The notes: a model not told the origin generated them from the letters alone. A stretch of 64,000 nucleotides of DNA from Bacillota bacterium (GCA_023418915.1 JAEZYU010000038.1:336060-400059); one strand, 5' to 3'. Shown: positions 27,625-36,334, counted from the stretch's first letter. A program made the numbers and translations.

Positions 27625-29013
27625 TCATGTCTTTGCGGGCACAAATTCCTTGGTGATCTGTTTGATCCAGTTAAACCTGTTGACCTTTACCACAGCAACA
27701 GCACATTTTAAGATCTGATCGCTCTTCAGGCACAAAAATACAACCCATGCCGGAGCTCCGACAACAAATGCCGTAATGTACGATAAAGGAATGACCACCA
27801 GCCATACAAAAATCGAATCATTAACAAGAACAAAGTGTGTCGCTCCGCCGGCTCTGACGATTCCTGTCAGACATGACATCTGATAGGAGGTGCCTACTAC
27901 TGTGACTGAAAGTACTATCATAAGAGATCTGGCCAACTGTCTTGTTGCGGGAGCCACATTGTAGAAAAAGATAACGTAGTCCTTAATTAAAAATAATAAC
28001 AGGCCTGTACACGCGCCGATAATCAGAAAAACGAACTGGAGCTTTCTGGTATAGGCTCTGACTTTGTTGAAATCTCCTTCACCCACAGTATTTCCTATAA
28101 TGATGGCAGAAGCACTAGCAGTGCCATATACGCCTATGCTTACTACAGAAAATACTGTATTTGCTATGCTTACAGCGGCAATCGTCTCAGCCCCGAGCCT
28201 TCCTACAATGGCCCCCTGTACCGACAAATTAATTCCCCAGAGAATATCACCAAGGATGACAGGCATTCCGTATCTCACAAAATCCCAGAGCAAAACGCTG
28301 CTTGATCTAATCAGATCTGACAGCCGAATAAACAGTTTTTTATCAATTCTTGCAACATAGATCACAATCACAAAGCACTCAAGTATCCTGGATATAAGCG
28401 TGGCTATTGCAGCGCCCTTAATACCGAGCGCCGGCATTCCCAGTTTGCCAAAGATCAACACCCAGTTTAAAGAAACATTCACTATGAATGTCATTATGGA
28501 AAGGTACATTCCTATGCTGACCGTACCAACACATCTCATAGCGGCAGTCAACACATTCGTGATACAAAAAAACACATATGAAAAACAAATGATACCCGCA
28601 TATTTCATCGCTTCATTTATGGCGGAAGCATCGTCTGTAAACAGTCTAAGCAGTGACTCAGGATAAAAGAACAACAGCCCCCAGAAAACCAATGCAAAAA
28701 CCAATGCCAGCTTCATCGAAATGCCAACGATGCTTTTTACACTGGCAGAATCACCTTTGCCCCAATACTGCGAAGCAAGAACAATCAGAGCGGCTCCGAT
28801 GCCTGCCACAAGCATCTGAAGAAACACCTGAATCTGATTACAGAGATAAACGCCTGAAATAGCGATCTCACCTAGCCTGCCGACCATAATATTGTCAGCA
28901 AGGCTCACAGCAAAGGATATGATGTTTTGCAGCGCTAAAGGCACTGCAAGTAAAATCAGTTTTTTATACAGCGATTTACCGTCATCATGCGAATATCTGG
29001 TAGTCATGTTCAT
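27625..29013 (-). CDS. MATE family efflux transporter (second)
   Basis: A 462-residue twelve-helix protein distinct from the MATE at 3.2 kb. It shows ALQNIISFAVSLADNIMVGRLGE near the N-terminus and TGIVRAGGATHFVLVNDSIFVW in the second half. The Asp-Asn pair in SLADNIMVGRLG is typical of the NorM/DinF-like branch of Clostridia. It should export organic cations or metabolites by ion antiport. It stands alone between the LUD gene and the stalk-protein gene, all on the minus strand but with gaps of 170-200 bases, so separate transcription is likely. Confidence 0.9.
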   Translation of the reverse strand: MNMTTRYSHDDGKSLYKKLILLAVPLALQNIISFAVSLADNIMVGRLGEIAISGVYLCNQIQVFLQMLVAGIGAALIVLASQYWGKGDSASVKSIVGISMKLALVFALVFWGLLFFYPESLLRLFTDDASAINEAMKYAGIICFSYVFFCITNVLTAAMRCVGTVSIGMYLSIMTFIVNVSLNWVLIFGKLGMPALGIKGAAIATLISRILECFVIVIYVARIDKKLFIRLSDLIRSSSVLLWDFVRYGMPVILGDILWGINLSVQGAIVGRLGAETIAAVSIANTVFSVVSIGVYGTASASAIIIGNTVGEGDFNKVRAYTRKLQFVFLIIGACTGLLLFLIKDYVIFFYNVAPATRQLARSLMIVLSVTVVGTSYQMSCLTGIVRAGGATHFVLVNDSIFVWLVVIPLSYITAFVVGAPAWVVFLCLKSDQILKCAVAVVKVNRFNWIKQITKEFVPAKT

Positions 29014-29130
29014 ATTGTAGTCAGCCGCAACAGACAGCTAACACTCCTTTAGGCAATATTCAGCTATTGTAACGCATCGTTCAAGAGAAAATATCGATTG
29101 CAGAAAATTTTTCTTACCTCTGTGCGTTTC

Positions 29131-29155
29131 AACGAGGCATATCTTTTGCCTCGTT
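29131..29155. terminator. Hairpin after LUD gene
   Basis: AACGAGGCA (29131-29139) pairs perfectly with TGCCTCGTT (29147-29155) around a seven-base loop, about 60 bases downstream of the LUD stop. No T-run follows on the minus strand, so it may be a weak terminator or an mRNA-end stabiliser. Confidence 0.45.
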
Positions 29156-29216
29156 ATCGCACAATCCTTCAGCGTATAGCATCAGCACTTCGCTAACGCT
29201 GCTGTCATTGCCTGTA

Positions 29217-29891
29217 TCAGTATCCCAGCTCTTCGCCGACTATTATCACCTTTATACGCCCTTTTACCTTTTGGTATCCGGATACGACATAACTACAGCA
29301 AAGACGCGACGGGCTGTCGCAGCCGCATGCCATACCGGTCTCACCTGCATGCAGTGACATACATTCTCCTTTTTCACTACAGTAGGTCTTACTGGAAAGT
29401 CTTACTGCGTTAGCCGGTGCAGCTATTTTTTTAACTCTTTTTACAGCGTCATCGATATCATCGACTATTTTGTTGTAACCTGCTACGATGATGACAGATT
29501 TTGGTCCATAGCATATCGCTGCCACTCTGTTGCAATTACCGTCCACATTGTACAGCTCTCCGTTCTCGGTGATGGCATTTGAGCTGCTGATGTATGTATC
29601 AGAAAAAAAAGTCTCTCTGAACAATTTTTCTATATCGTCTCTTGACAGGCCTTCTTCATAGCGATCCAAAAAACTGTACTTACCGGAATGCAGCAGATCG
29701 ATCACGCCACATTCAAAAAGCGTCATAGAACCACCGACAGATACAGTCTCCCCGTCCTTCATCAGCTCAGTAACCTTATCTGGCACTTCAGCCTTGGTTT
29801 TAACATAAAAAGCCTGCATATTATTTTTCTCAAGATTTGCAATTGTTTTAGCTATCCTTTTTTCATTAATTGACTTAAGATTGTTGTCCAC
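29217..29891 (-). CDS. LUD-domain (DUF162) protein
   Basis: A 224-residue protein starting at GTG 29891 with AGGAGG eleven bases upstream. It contains the LUD fold seen in lactate-utilisation proteins LutB/LutC: helical start with ANLEKNNMQAFYVKTKAEV, VSVGGSMTLFECGVIDLL, ISSSNAITENGELYNVDGNCNRVA and VIIVAGYNKIVDDIDDAVKRVK. The C-terminus adds cysteines (YCSEKGEC, CGCDSPSRLCC) that may hold a metal or Fe-S cluster. Lone LUD proteins of this kind are common in anaerobes and their reaction is not settled; no lutA or lutB lies nearby, so a lactate role is not supported by context. Its leader contains a 29-base duplication. Confidence 0.85.
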   Translation of the reverse strand: MDNNLKSINEKRIAKTIANLEKNNMQAFYVKTKAEVPDKVTELMKDGETVSVGGSMTLFECGVIDLLHSGKYSFLDRYEEGLSRDDIEKLFRETFFSDTYISSSNAITENGELYNVDGNCNRVAAICYGPKSVIIVAGYNKIVDDIDDAVKRVKKIAAPANAVRLSSKTYCSEKGECMSLHAGETGMACGCDSPSRLCCSYVVSGYQKVKGRIKVIIVGEELGY

Positions 29892-29927
29892 GAAATGGTC
29901 AGCCTCCTCTTAGATTGGTTTGTCAGC

Positions 29928-29986
29928 ACATTTGCCTCCCTTAATATAGCAGCTCTACATTTGCCTCCACTTATTATAACAGCTCT
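29928..29986 (-). repeat. 29-bp tandem duplication in LUD leader
   Basis: Two adjacent copies (from 29928 and 29957). In gene direction each copy contains a TATAAT/TATATT-like hexamer, a GGAGG and a GCAAATG, so promoter-like and ribosome-site-like elements are duplicated together before the real LUD start. Confidence 0.75.
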
Positions 29987-30138
29987 ACGACTGATTTTCC
30001 ATTCCCAGTATTGATGCAAAGCTGCTCATAGGTGTCAGTACATATGATAAATGGAATGCGAATGAGATGAGTATTGCCCCTGGGTACGGAAGTAAATCTT
30101 CCCGAAACGGAGTCCATATCGCTCCTGAAACAGAACAA

Positions 30139-30177
30139 AACGGCTTGGAACTGCACAAAGCATATTTCCAAGCCGTT
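30139..30177 (-). terminator. Terminator downstream of YfbK-type VWA gene
   Basis: A perfect 12-base stem (30139-30150 with 30166-30177; AACGGCTTGGAA) has a 15-base loop and TTTTG on the minus-strand side. It lies about 280 bases after the VWA stop, beyond a 42-base tandem repeat. Confidence 0.55.
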
Positions 30178-30336
30178 CTATAGAAAACCTGATTGATCTC
30201 ACTGTGCTGTTTACCTATGTATCTCAGTCAGGGTTATACTCACTTCCTGATAACTATATTTAATGTGTACCCCCCAACATTTTTACTTTAACGGTCTGGA
30301 ATACATATAGATACCGTCTTGTTATTAGCAGACTGC

Positions 30337-30463
30337 AACGATTGCATTACTGTATAACTGTCTGATTAAATCACCACATAACGATTGCAGTCTGTGTAAC
30401 TGTCTGTATAAATCACCAGATAACGATTGCAGTCTGTGTAACTGCCTGATCAAGTCACCACAT
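30337..30463 (-). repeat. 42-bp tandem repeat (3 copies) across the VWA gene stop
   Basis: Units start at 30337, 30380 and 30422 (periods 43 and 42). The third copy runs into the last codons and stop of the VWA lipoprotein gene at 30455, so again the gene end itself is the repeated sequence. Confidence 0.9.
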
Positions 30464-32311
30464 GAGAACCGATGCCTTGTCCACCAGTTCAAGGAATTTC
30501 CTTCTGTACTCCCCGGCATCTTCTTCGATCGCTCTTTTCGCACGCTGCTTCACTCCTGCAAAAGATGAATCACCTTTATACTGCGAATTCCTCAAGAGCA
30601 TACCAAACTCGATGACCGCTGAGGCAAAAATGAAATCCTGAGATGGTTCGTCAGTTATGTGTCGGTCAGTGACTGTATGAACGATCTTGCTGCTTGTTTC
30701 GGTATTGGGTTCCTTGTATCGGAGCCTTACCTCCATCAACTCATTTTGCCATTCCTGGCGCATTTCTGTTGTCTGATATTTCAGTTGTGGTTCATCAGCT
30801 GCTTCACCGCTTTTATATGGAACTATTTCATAGAAGGCTATGACTTCATGCCCTGCACCGATTTCCCCGGCATCCTTCGTATCGTCATCAAAATCCTCAT
30901 TGCGAAGGATCCTGTTGTCATAGCCGATGAGGCGGTATTCCTTAATTTTAGCTGGGTTAAACTCTACTTGTATCTTCACGTCCTTTGCGATCGTTAAAAG
31001 AGTTGCTCCCATTTCATTGACAAGCACTTTCTTTGCCTCCATCATGCTGTCGATATAAGCATAGTTACCATTACCCTTATCGGCGAGTGCTTCCATCTTA
31101 TTATCTTTTATATTTCCGGTGCCAAAACCCAGAACACTGAGGAAGATACCTTCCTTCCTCTTATTCTCTATCAGTCTGGTAAGCTCTCCTTCACTGTTGA
31201 CGCCGACGTTGAAATCACCGTCGGTAGCCAGTATCACACGGTTGTTGCCGCCACTAATAAAATTTTTCCTTGCCATCTTATAGGCAAGCTCGATACCAGC
31301 GCCGCCTGCTGTGGATCCGCCTGCCTCGAGCCCGTCCAGTGCAGCCAGTATCTTCTCCTTCTCATCGCCGCGGGCGCCTTCGAGTACTAAACCGGACGAA
31401 CCGGCATATACCACGATGGAGACCTTGTCGTTTTCGCCAAGCTGCTCGACCAGGAGTCCAAAGGACGATTTGAGCAGCGGAAGCTTCATCGGACTATCCA
31501 TTGAGCCCGATACATCAAGTAGAAAAACGAGATTTGATTTAGGGAGCTCCCGGCTTTCGACCTCTTTACCCTGAAGTGCAATCATGGCCAGGTAGTTATC
31601 TTCATTCCATGGACATTCTGCCAACTCCGTCGTAACCGAAAACGGTACTTCGTCGGTTGGCTCAGGCAGATCATAGGAGAAATAATTGACCATCTCTTCG
31701 ATCCGTACAGCATCTGCAGGCGGAAGATATCCATCCTCCAGAAATCGCCTCATATTGCTGTAAGAAGCCGTATCGACATCAATGGAAAAGGTGGACAGCG
31801 GTGACATGATGGCCTTCATCAGTCTGTTCTCTTCTATCACATTGTATTCCTCAGTATTAAAAACGCCACCTTCCTTCGGCATCACAGGAAACAACCCGTT
31901 ATCCCGCTGTACATCCATTACCATAGCCATTTCTGGTTCTGAAAATGTTACCATCGGTTCAGCCATCGTACCCCCTGTCAATTGGTCTTTGGATTTACTG
32001 GCACTGCTCGTGTTTTTTGTCTCATCCTGAGGTGAAGTCTGAGCGATGGAATAACCGTCACCTTCAGCACTCGTGGGTGTGGAAGCATGATCTGCCGGCG
32101 CTCCGTTCCCTGCCGCCTGAGATGTATGCTCTGAAGCTGCTCCGTTCCCTGCCAGCGGTGCCACGTAATCTGCCGACGGAGGCTCGTAATCTGTCGGCGT
32201 TTCACCTCCGGCAGCCGCAATATTTGCCTTCTGTGTACCGCACCCTGCCATCGCCAATACTATAGCTGTGCATAGCAATGTCGCTAATAAAGCCCTTCCT
32301 CTCTTTTTCAT
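30455..32311 (-). CDS. YfbK-type VWA lipoprotein
   Basis: A 618-residue lipoprotein (VLAMAGC lipobox, residues 18-24) facing outward. A low-complexity Ala/Gly/Asn-rich linker with imperfect repeats (GNGAASEHTSQAAGNGAPAD) spans residues 50-120. A VWA-associated N-terminal domain follows (PLSTFSIDVDTASYSNMRRFL), then a VWA domain with an intact metal site, FLLDVSGSMDSP, and LATDGDFNVGV, then a DUF3520-like C-terminal region. This order is that of YfbK proteins, surface metal-dependent binding proteins of unclear role. It is unrelated in architecture to the giant VWA protein at 14.7 kb. The stop codon lies in a 42-base tandem repeat. Confidence 0.9.
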   Translation of the reverse strand: MKKRGRALLATLLCTAIVLAMAGCGTQKANIAAAGGETPTDYEPPSADYVAPLAGNGAASEHTSQAAGNGAPADHASTPTSAEGDGYSIAQTSPQDETKNTSSASKSKDQLTGGTMAEPMVTFSEPEMAMVMDVQRDNGLFPVMPKEGGVFNTEEYNVIEENRLMKAIMSPLSTFSIDVDTASYSNMRRFLEDGYLPPADAVRIEEMVNYFSYDLPEPTDEVPFSVTTELAECPWNEDNYLAMIALQGKEVESRELPKSNLVFLLDVSGSMDSPMKLPLLKSSFGLLVEQLGENDKVSIVVYAGSSGLVLEGARGDEKEKILAALDGLEAGGSTAGGAGIELAYKMARKNFISGGNNRVILATDGDFNVGVNSEGELTRLIENKRKEGIFLSVLGFGTGNIKDNKMEALADKGNGNYAYIDSMMEAKKVLVNEMGATLLTIAKDVKIQVEFNPAKIKEYRLIGYDNRILRNEDFDDDTKDAGEIGAGHEVIAFYEIVPYKSGEAADEPQLKYQTTEMRQEWQNELMEVRLRYKEPNTETSSKIVHTVTDRHITDEPSQDFIFASAVIEFGMLLRNSQYKGDSSFAGVKQRAKRAIEEDAGEYRRKFLELVDKASVLMW

Positions 32312-32825
32312 TTTTTGTTTCCTCCTTTTATATATCTATCTCTCTATATATTGGATTAGATTGAATTTTTAGTTTAAAAGTTCCATATGGTTATCATCCT
32401 TCCATTACACATAAACCGAAATATTAGTCCCTCTGAGAATAGGAATGGATGAAGTTGCTGACTTTTCTTGTGTCACTAGACAACCAATCACTGACTCAGT
32501 CTTCTATCTAGCAAACTCATCATTCCAAGGTACAGCATGAATTATTTCATTCGAGTTTATAATGCTCAAAAATTCAGGTTTGGTGGTGTCCAATAGTGAG
32601 TTTTTTCAAGACTTACTCAGATAACGCTATATGATTCCATGTTATGTAAAACAATCATGGATAACAATCAATCCTTGATTTAATTTACTTCTCAAAACCT
32701 GTAATTTTGAACATTGCACTTTTTATTTCATTATGTGAACCATACATTCTCCATTGATGGAGATGAAGAAGATAGCCGACCGAAGAAACATGTTCTCTTT
32801 TTTTGCATTTGCTAATTTACACCAT

Positions 32826-32945
32826 CATACGGACGTAATAGATACGGACATATTTGATATGAACATAATTGATACGGACATTACCGATACGGACATTACT
32901 GATACGGACATTACTGATATGGACATTACTGATATGGACATTACT
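32826..32945 (+). repeat. 15-bp tandem repeat
   Basis: About eight units of GATACGGACATTACT with point changes. The period is a multiple of three, and an open frame from 32754 would read Asp-Thr-Asp-Ile-Thr repeats, but that frame has no ribosome site. Confidence 0.85.
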
Positions 32946-32973
32946 GATGACATAAACACTCGATATCAGATTA

Positions 32974-33102
32974 TGGTCAAAAATTCAAGTATAGGCTGAA
33001 AACGCAGTTAAAAAGTGAATATTGTTTGGTTTTATATGGTATAATTACACTATTTTTAAGCTTATGTCAACTAAAAGTGCCTATACTTGAATTTTTGACC
33101 AC
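32974..33102. repeat. MITE-like element with perfect 23-bp terminal inverted repeats
   Basis: The arms 32974-32996 and 33080-33102 are perfect inverted repeats around 83 bases of A/T-rich sequence. There is no coding capacity. The size and perfect ends fit a miniature inverted-repeat element; a long-armed terminator would have a shorter loop. Target duplications are not obvious. Confidence 0.7.
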
Positions 33103-33344
33103 AAATCATCTTTTCAACAAAAAATTAAGTTTACTGGGAAAATATATCTGATCGAAGGCACCCATACTATAGTGATTCCTGATAAAGATAACGCTTGATG
33201 AGGCCAAAAAACGCAGTATGTCTGGGGAGCGAAGGTATTGATCCAGGTATCAAAGAAAACCTAGACACATTTAAAGACCGACGATAGTGATGCTTACGAT
33301 ATGAACCCTATGGAAGTGGTCCCCAACAAGAGCGGACCCTGACG

Positions 33345-33878
33345 GAAAGTCGACGCAGGCCAAAGCGGACTTCACCGGTTAGCAGGTGTCGACAGAAAAG
33401 ATACTACCGGAAAGTCGACGCAGGCCAAAGCGGACTTCACCGGTTAGCAGATGTCGAGGGAATAGATACTACCAGAAAGTCGACGCAGGCCAAAGCAGAC
33501 TTCACCGGTTAGCAGGTGTCGATGGAAGAGACACTGACGGAAAGTCGACGCAGGCCAAAGCGGACTTCACCGGTTAGCAGGTGTCGATGGAAAAGATACT
33601 ACCGGAAAGTCGACGCAGGCCAAAGCAGACTTCACCGGTTAGCAGGTGTCGACGGAAGAGACACTGACAGAAAGTCGACGCAGGCCAAAGCGGACTTCAC
33701 CGGTTAGCAGATGTCGACGGAAGAGATACCGACGGAAAGTCGACGCAAATCAAAGCGGACTTCACCGGTTAGCAGGTGTCGACGGAAAAGATACTACCAG
33801 AAAGTCGACGCAGGCCAAAGCAGACTTTACCGGTTAGCAGGTGTCGACGGAAAAGATACTGACGGTAAGTCGGCGCAG
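33345..33878. repeat. 65-bp minisatellite (8 full copies plus a partial)
   Basis: Units start every 65 bases at 33345, 33410, 33475, 33540, 33605, 33670, 33735 and 33800, with a broken ninth at 33865. Each unit contains GTCGAC, ACCGGT and a small CACC/GGTG hairpin. About 45 bases are nearly invariant and about 20 vary by a few substitutions. The period is not a multiple of three, so the frames through it are artefacts. Unlike CRISPR the variable part is similar in every unit. Confidence 0.95.
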
Positions 33879-33930
33879 AAGTGGCTGACACCTAATAAAA
33901 ATGCTTGTCACTGAAAATGATTAGGAAAGG

Positions 33931-34437
33931 TCACCATCTTCCAATACAGATAAGGCGTTCTAAAACCGCTACAATGGCAGTTGTAATAATGTTGGAAGAA
34001 AGTATGGCCAGTATAAGATTACGTTTGTTTGAGGTGTCTTCTCTAAGAATGAGATACACTATTGGCAGCTCTATTATGACGGTCAGCAGCAATGACCCAG
34101 TGAAAATCATGTAATGTGGTCCTTTGTTAAAAGCGGCAGTAAGAGAGAACCCTCCTGTTACAGGTGAAAAACGGCTTGCACGCTCCAAATATGGCGCAAG
34201 AAACGAAAACAGATTCGCCAGTCCTATCACCAGGAATGCCTTCTTGGCCTTATCGACTTTTGCAAACTTGACGACCGCAAGAGTCTCTATCAGTAACGTG
34301 AAAATAACTGCAAGTGGAAAAATGGTCATTGGGCTAACAGTTACCCAGTGCCATGAAGAATTAGCATATACACCGGCAGGCAGCAACAAAAATATGGCTG
34401 CTGTACACAATGCGTCTCTAAAAAAACCCAGTTTCAT
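33931..34437 (-). CDS. Four-helix membrane protein, unknown function
   Basis: A 168-residue hydrophobic protein with four predicted transmembrane segments: about residues 8-25, 36-54, 68-82 and 112-131, with a fifth possible at 143-162. A GGGGG ribosome site lies about nine bases before the ATG. I recognise no family. The ALCTAAIFLLLPAGVYA start could also be a signal peptide. It is separated from the VanZ-like gene by about 340 bases that contain a GGTGGG hairpin, and its 3' end meets the 65-base minisatellite. Confidence 0.65.
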   Translation of the reverse strand: MKLGFFRDALCTAAIFLLLPAGVYANSSWHWVTVSPMTIFPLAVIFTLLIETLAVVKFAKVDKAKKAFLVIGLANLFSFLAPYLERASRFSPVTGGFSLTAAFNKGPHYMIFTGSLLLTVIIELPIVYLILREDTSNKRNLILAILSSNIITTAIVAVLERLICIGRW

Positions 34438-34610
34438 AAATGATTTCCCCCTACTGAAAGAGATTTATAGCTATTTATATACATGTCGACTGGTATCTAT
34501 GAAATATTGTTCCATTACAGCTTATATCCCAAGCAGAGGAAATCCGCAATGCTTCAGGGAAATATTCGCATATTCGCACGCCACTATTACATACCCTGAA
34601 CAATTCATTA

Positions 34611-34665
34611 CCCACCTACGCTTCACTTCTGCGAGATGTGTAGCTTAGAGGTGGGCGTTTTCTTG
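34611..34665. other. CCCACCT/AGGTGGG hairpin with T-run on the plus strand
   Basis: CCCACCT (34611-34617) pairs with AGGTGGG (34649-34655) and is followed by CGTTTTC on the plus strand, where no gene ends. It may be the remnant right end of an IS200/IS605-like element, or a terminator of an antisense transcript. The rest of the 340-base gap (34438-34777) is featureless. Confidence 0.35.
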
Positions 34666-34777
34666 TATTTAGTGATATATTTGTGTACATTTGGGTATCA
34701 GTGCAACTCATTGAAATAATAGCGCTTGATGAAATCAAATCATTGTACAACTCCGAAACATTGGTTGGTGTCGCCCT

Positions 34778-35458
34778 TTATACCTTCTTTTCTTGTCTCT
34801 GTGTCCTGAATATTTTTCTGCAGATCAGCCTGCATATTACTAATATGAAATAGCCCAGCATCCCGCCTGCAGTATTCAGTATCAGGTCATCCACATCTGC
34901 AGCTCCGGCGGCCATTAAGTACTGCATAGCTTCTATCGCCAATGAAGCTCCCAGTGATGCAATCAATATCCTAATGAACCGAGAGGTTTTTTCCCATATC
35001 AGCGGCAGCAAAAATCCCAATGGCATAAAGGCAACTATATTACCAAGTAAATTCGTTACAATAATATTATTGTTGATATTAGCGTTCAGATAAAGAAATA
35101 TCGTTCTGAACGGTACCAGATTCATGCTGCGAAAGAACGAGTTACGCATGTAGCCACGGCTGAACAAGGTAAGAAAAATCAACAAAGACAGGTACATTAC
35201 CAAGAGGATAACCGATATTGCCCTGCTGAACGGAGCCACTTTTTTCAACACTTTGACAATCCCCTGTTTTTCTGCATCAGTCTGTTCACTTTCACCTTTC
35301 ACGCTTGAAGTTATAGCGTTTTGTTTATTGCTTTTTCCAACACATAAAGCCGGTGTAGTTTGCATATTATCTTCTTCCACTCCTAAAGCCGGTGCGGTTT
35401 GCATATTATCTTCTTTCACTCCTAAAGCCGGTACAGTTTGCATATTATCTTCTTCCAC
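34778..35458 (-). CDS. VanZ-like membrane protein with repeat-disrupted N-terminus
   Basis: The conserved part (from about residue 75 of this frame) is a VanZ-family domain with hydrophobic segments and the motif NLVPFRTIFLYLNANINNNIIVTNLLGNIVAFMPLGFLLPL, shown here only to mark NLVPF and GNIVAFMPLGFLLP, then EAMQY and DVDDLILNTAGG, which are family hallmarks. VanZ proteins confer low teicoplanin resistance or have unknown membrane roles. The N-terminus consists of 13-residue repeats (EDNMQTAPALGVK type) from a 39-base tandem array. An ATG at 35630, two bases before the HD gene's stop region, would be the expected start but meets a stop after ten codons, so translation must begin at one of the ATGs inside the array. 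The start given is one of several. Confidence 0.7.
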   Translation of the reverse strand: MEEDNMQTVPALGVKEDNMQTAPALGVEEDNMQTTPALCVGKSNKQNAITSSVKGESEQTDAEKQGIVKVLKKVAPFSRAISVILLVMYLSLLIFLTLFSRGYMRNSFFRSMNLVPFRTIFLYLNANINNNIIVTNLLGNIVAFMPLGFLLPLIWEKTSRFIRILIASLGASLAIEAMQYLMAAGAADVDDLILNTAGGMLGYFILVICRLICRKIFRTQRQEKKV

Positions 35459-35630
35459 TCCTAAAGCCGGTGCAGTTTACATATTATCTTCTTTCACTCC
35501 TAAAGCCGGTGCAGTTTGCATATTATCCTCTTTCACTCCTAAAGCTAGCTGTTGCAGTTTGCATATTATCTTCTTTCTCTCCTAAAGCCGGTGCAGTTTA
35601 CATATTATCTTCTTCCACTCCTAAAGCCAT
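35345..35630 (-). repeat. 39-bp tandem array (about 8 units) between HD and VanZ-like genes
   Basis: Units begin near 35345, 35384, 35423, 35462, 35500, 35540, 35583 and 35622. In gene direction each carries AGGAGTG followed 12 bases later by an ATG. Some units have CAA changed to TAA just after the ATG, and the unit near 35545 has a four-base insertion, so upstream units cannot be read through into VanZ. Confidence 0.93.
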
Positions 35631-35632
35631 TT

Positions 35633-36124
35633 TTACAAGTACATGCTTTTAAGTAACCCAATTCCGGTGTCGGTCTTAAAGTACTTCTGACCGATAACCT
35701 CTATATGTTCCAGTTTAGAGTTGTTTTCAAATATATTAACGAGAAAATCAGCCTCAACTAGAATCTGAAAATCGGTGCCGTCGATTTTCCCATAAGAATG
35801 ATGGTTTCCTATCAAATAACAGACCCTGTCAATAAACTCGCCGCTCAAGTCAAATTCCCGCAATATATTACGAGCTACCGGAGGGCCCTCAATTTCCTGA
35901 TATTTTCCCGCTGATGATGAATATTTTCTTTCGCTTTCCACTATACCAATATCATGAAGAATGGCAGCTGTCTCAAGTATCTTCAGCTTATCTTCAGCTA
36001 TGCTCTCAAGCTCACCTATGCTTTTTGCGAACCCATATACCTTTATTGCATGGTTTACTCGCCTGACATCTCCATCGAAATACTCTATCATCTTCTTCAT
36101 AATGGTGCCTGATATATTAGCCAT
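35633..36124 (-). CDS. HD-domain phosphohydrolase
   Basis: A 163-residue metal-dependent phosphohydrolase. ATG 36124 is preceded by GAGGGG at six bases; the frame extends six codons further without a site. HD-superfamily residues are in place: His in VNHAIKVYGFAKSI, the HDIGI doublet, HHSYGKIDG and DFQILVEADFLVN with the final Asp. These bind two divalent metals. Small stand-alone HD proteins hydrolyse nucleotides or phosphomonoesters; the substrate is not predictable. It is followed directly by the 39-base array and the VanZ-like gene, probably one transcript. Confidence 0.88.
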   Translation of the reverse strand: MANISGTIMKKMIEYFDGDVRRVNHAIKVYGFAKSIGELESIAEDKLKILETAAILHDIGIVESERKYSSSAGKYQEIEGPPVARNILREFDLSGEFIDRVCYLIGNHHSYGKIDGTDFQILVEADFLVNIFENNSKLEHIEVIGQKYFKTDTGIGLLKSMYL

Positions 36125-36185
36125 ATGATTCCCCTCTTTCAATGTCCAAATTTTCCTAACTTTTTCTCAACCCTTCCAGATTGTA

Positions 36186-36334
36186 TTTTCATAAGCTAGT
36201 TAACACTTTCCTCAAGCAATTCTATCTTGATAGCGCTTCGGGCTGTTTTCATAAGCTACTCTACACTATCCTCTAGTCTATCTCGCTCATACCTTCGGGC
36301 TGTTCTTCATGCGTTACTTAACACTTTCCTCAAG
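36186..36334. repeat. About 60-bp repeat (2.5 copies) upstream of the HD gene
   Basis: Units start near 36186, 36246 and 36303, each opening with a TTTTCATAAGCTAGTTAACA-like sequence and ending TTCGGGCTG. A single related copy occurs at 59769-59799 next to the exporter operon, so the unit is dispersed as well as tandem. The surrounding gap 36125-36432 has no gene. Confidence 0.75.

Larger units (their letters stand above)
32312..33344. other. Gene-poor region with repeats and a MITE-like element
   Basis: About 1 kb without a convincing gene. It holds a 15-base minisatellite (32826-32945) and a 129-base inverted-repeat element (32974-33102), listed separately. From 33103 to 33330 short open stretches such as LIEGTHTIVIPDKDNA are broken by stops and may be a decayed gene. 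The part 32312-32750 shows only A/T-rich sequence. Confidence 0.5.

Noticed and set aside
32754..32999. 81-codon frame encoding Asp-Thr-Asp-Ile-Thr repeats
   Set aside because: Lacks a convincing ribosome site; the open frame follows from a 15-bp minisatellite without stops, so listed only as a repeat.
33345..33878. The 65-bp array as a CRISPR
   Set aside because: The variable 20-base part is nearly the same in all units, so there are no true spacers.
33386..33914. Several overlapping 63-67 codon frames
   Set aside because: They are spaced by one or two 65-bp repeat units and arise from the minisatellite, with a period not divisible by three.
35253..35652. Plus-strand frames through the 39-bp array
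   Set aside because: Low-complexity repeats opposite a VanZ-like gene; no start signals.
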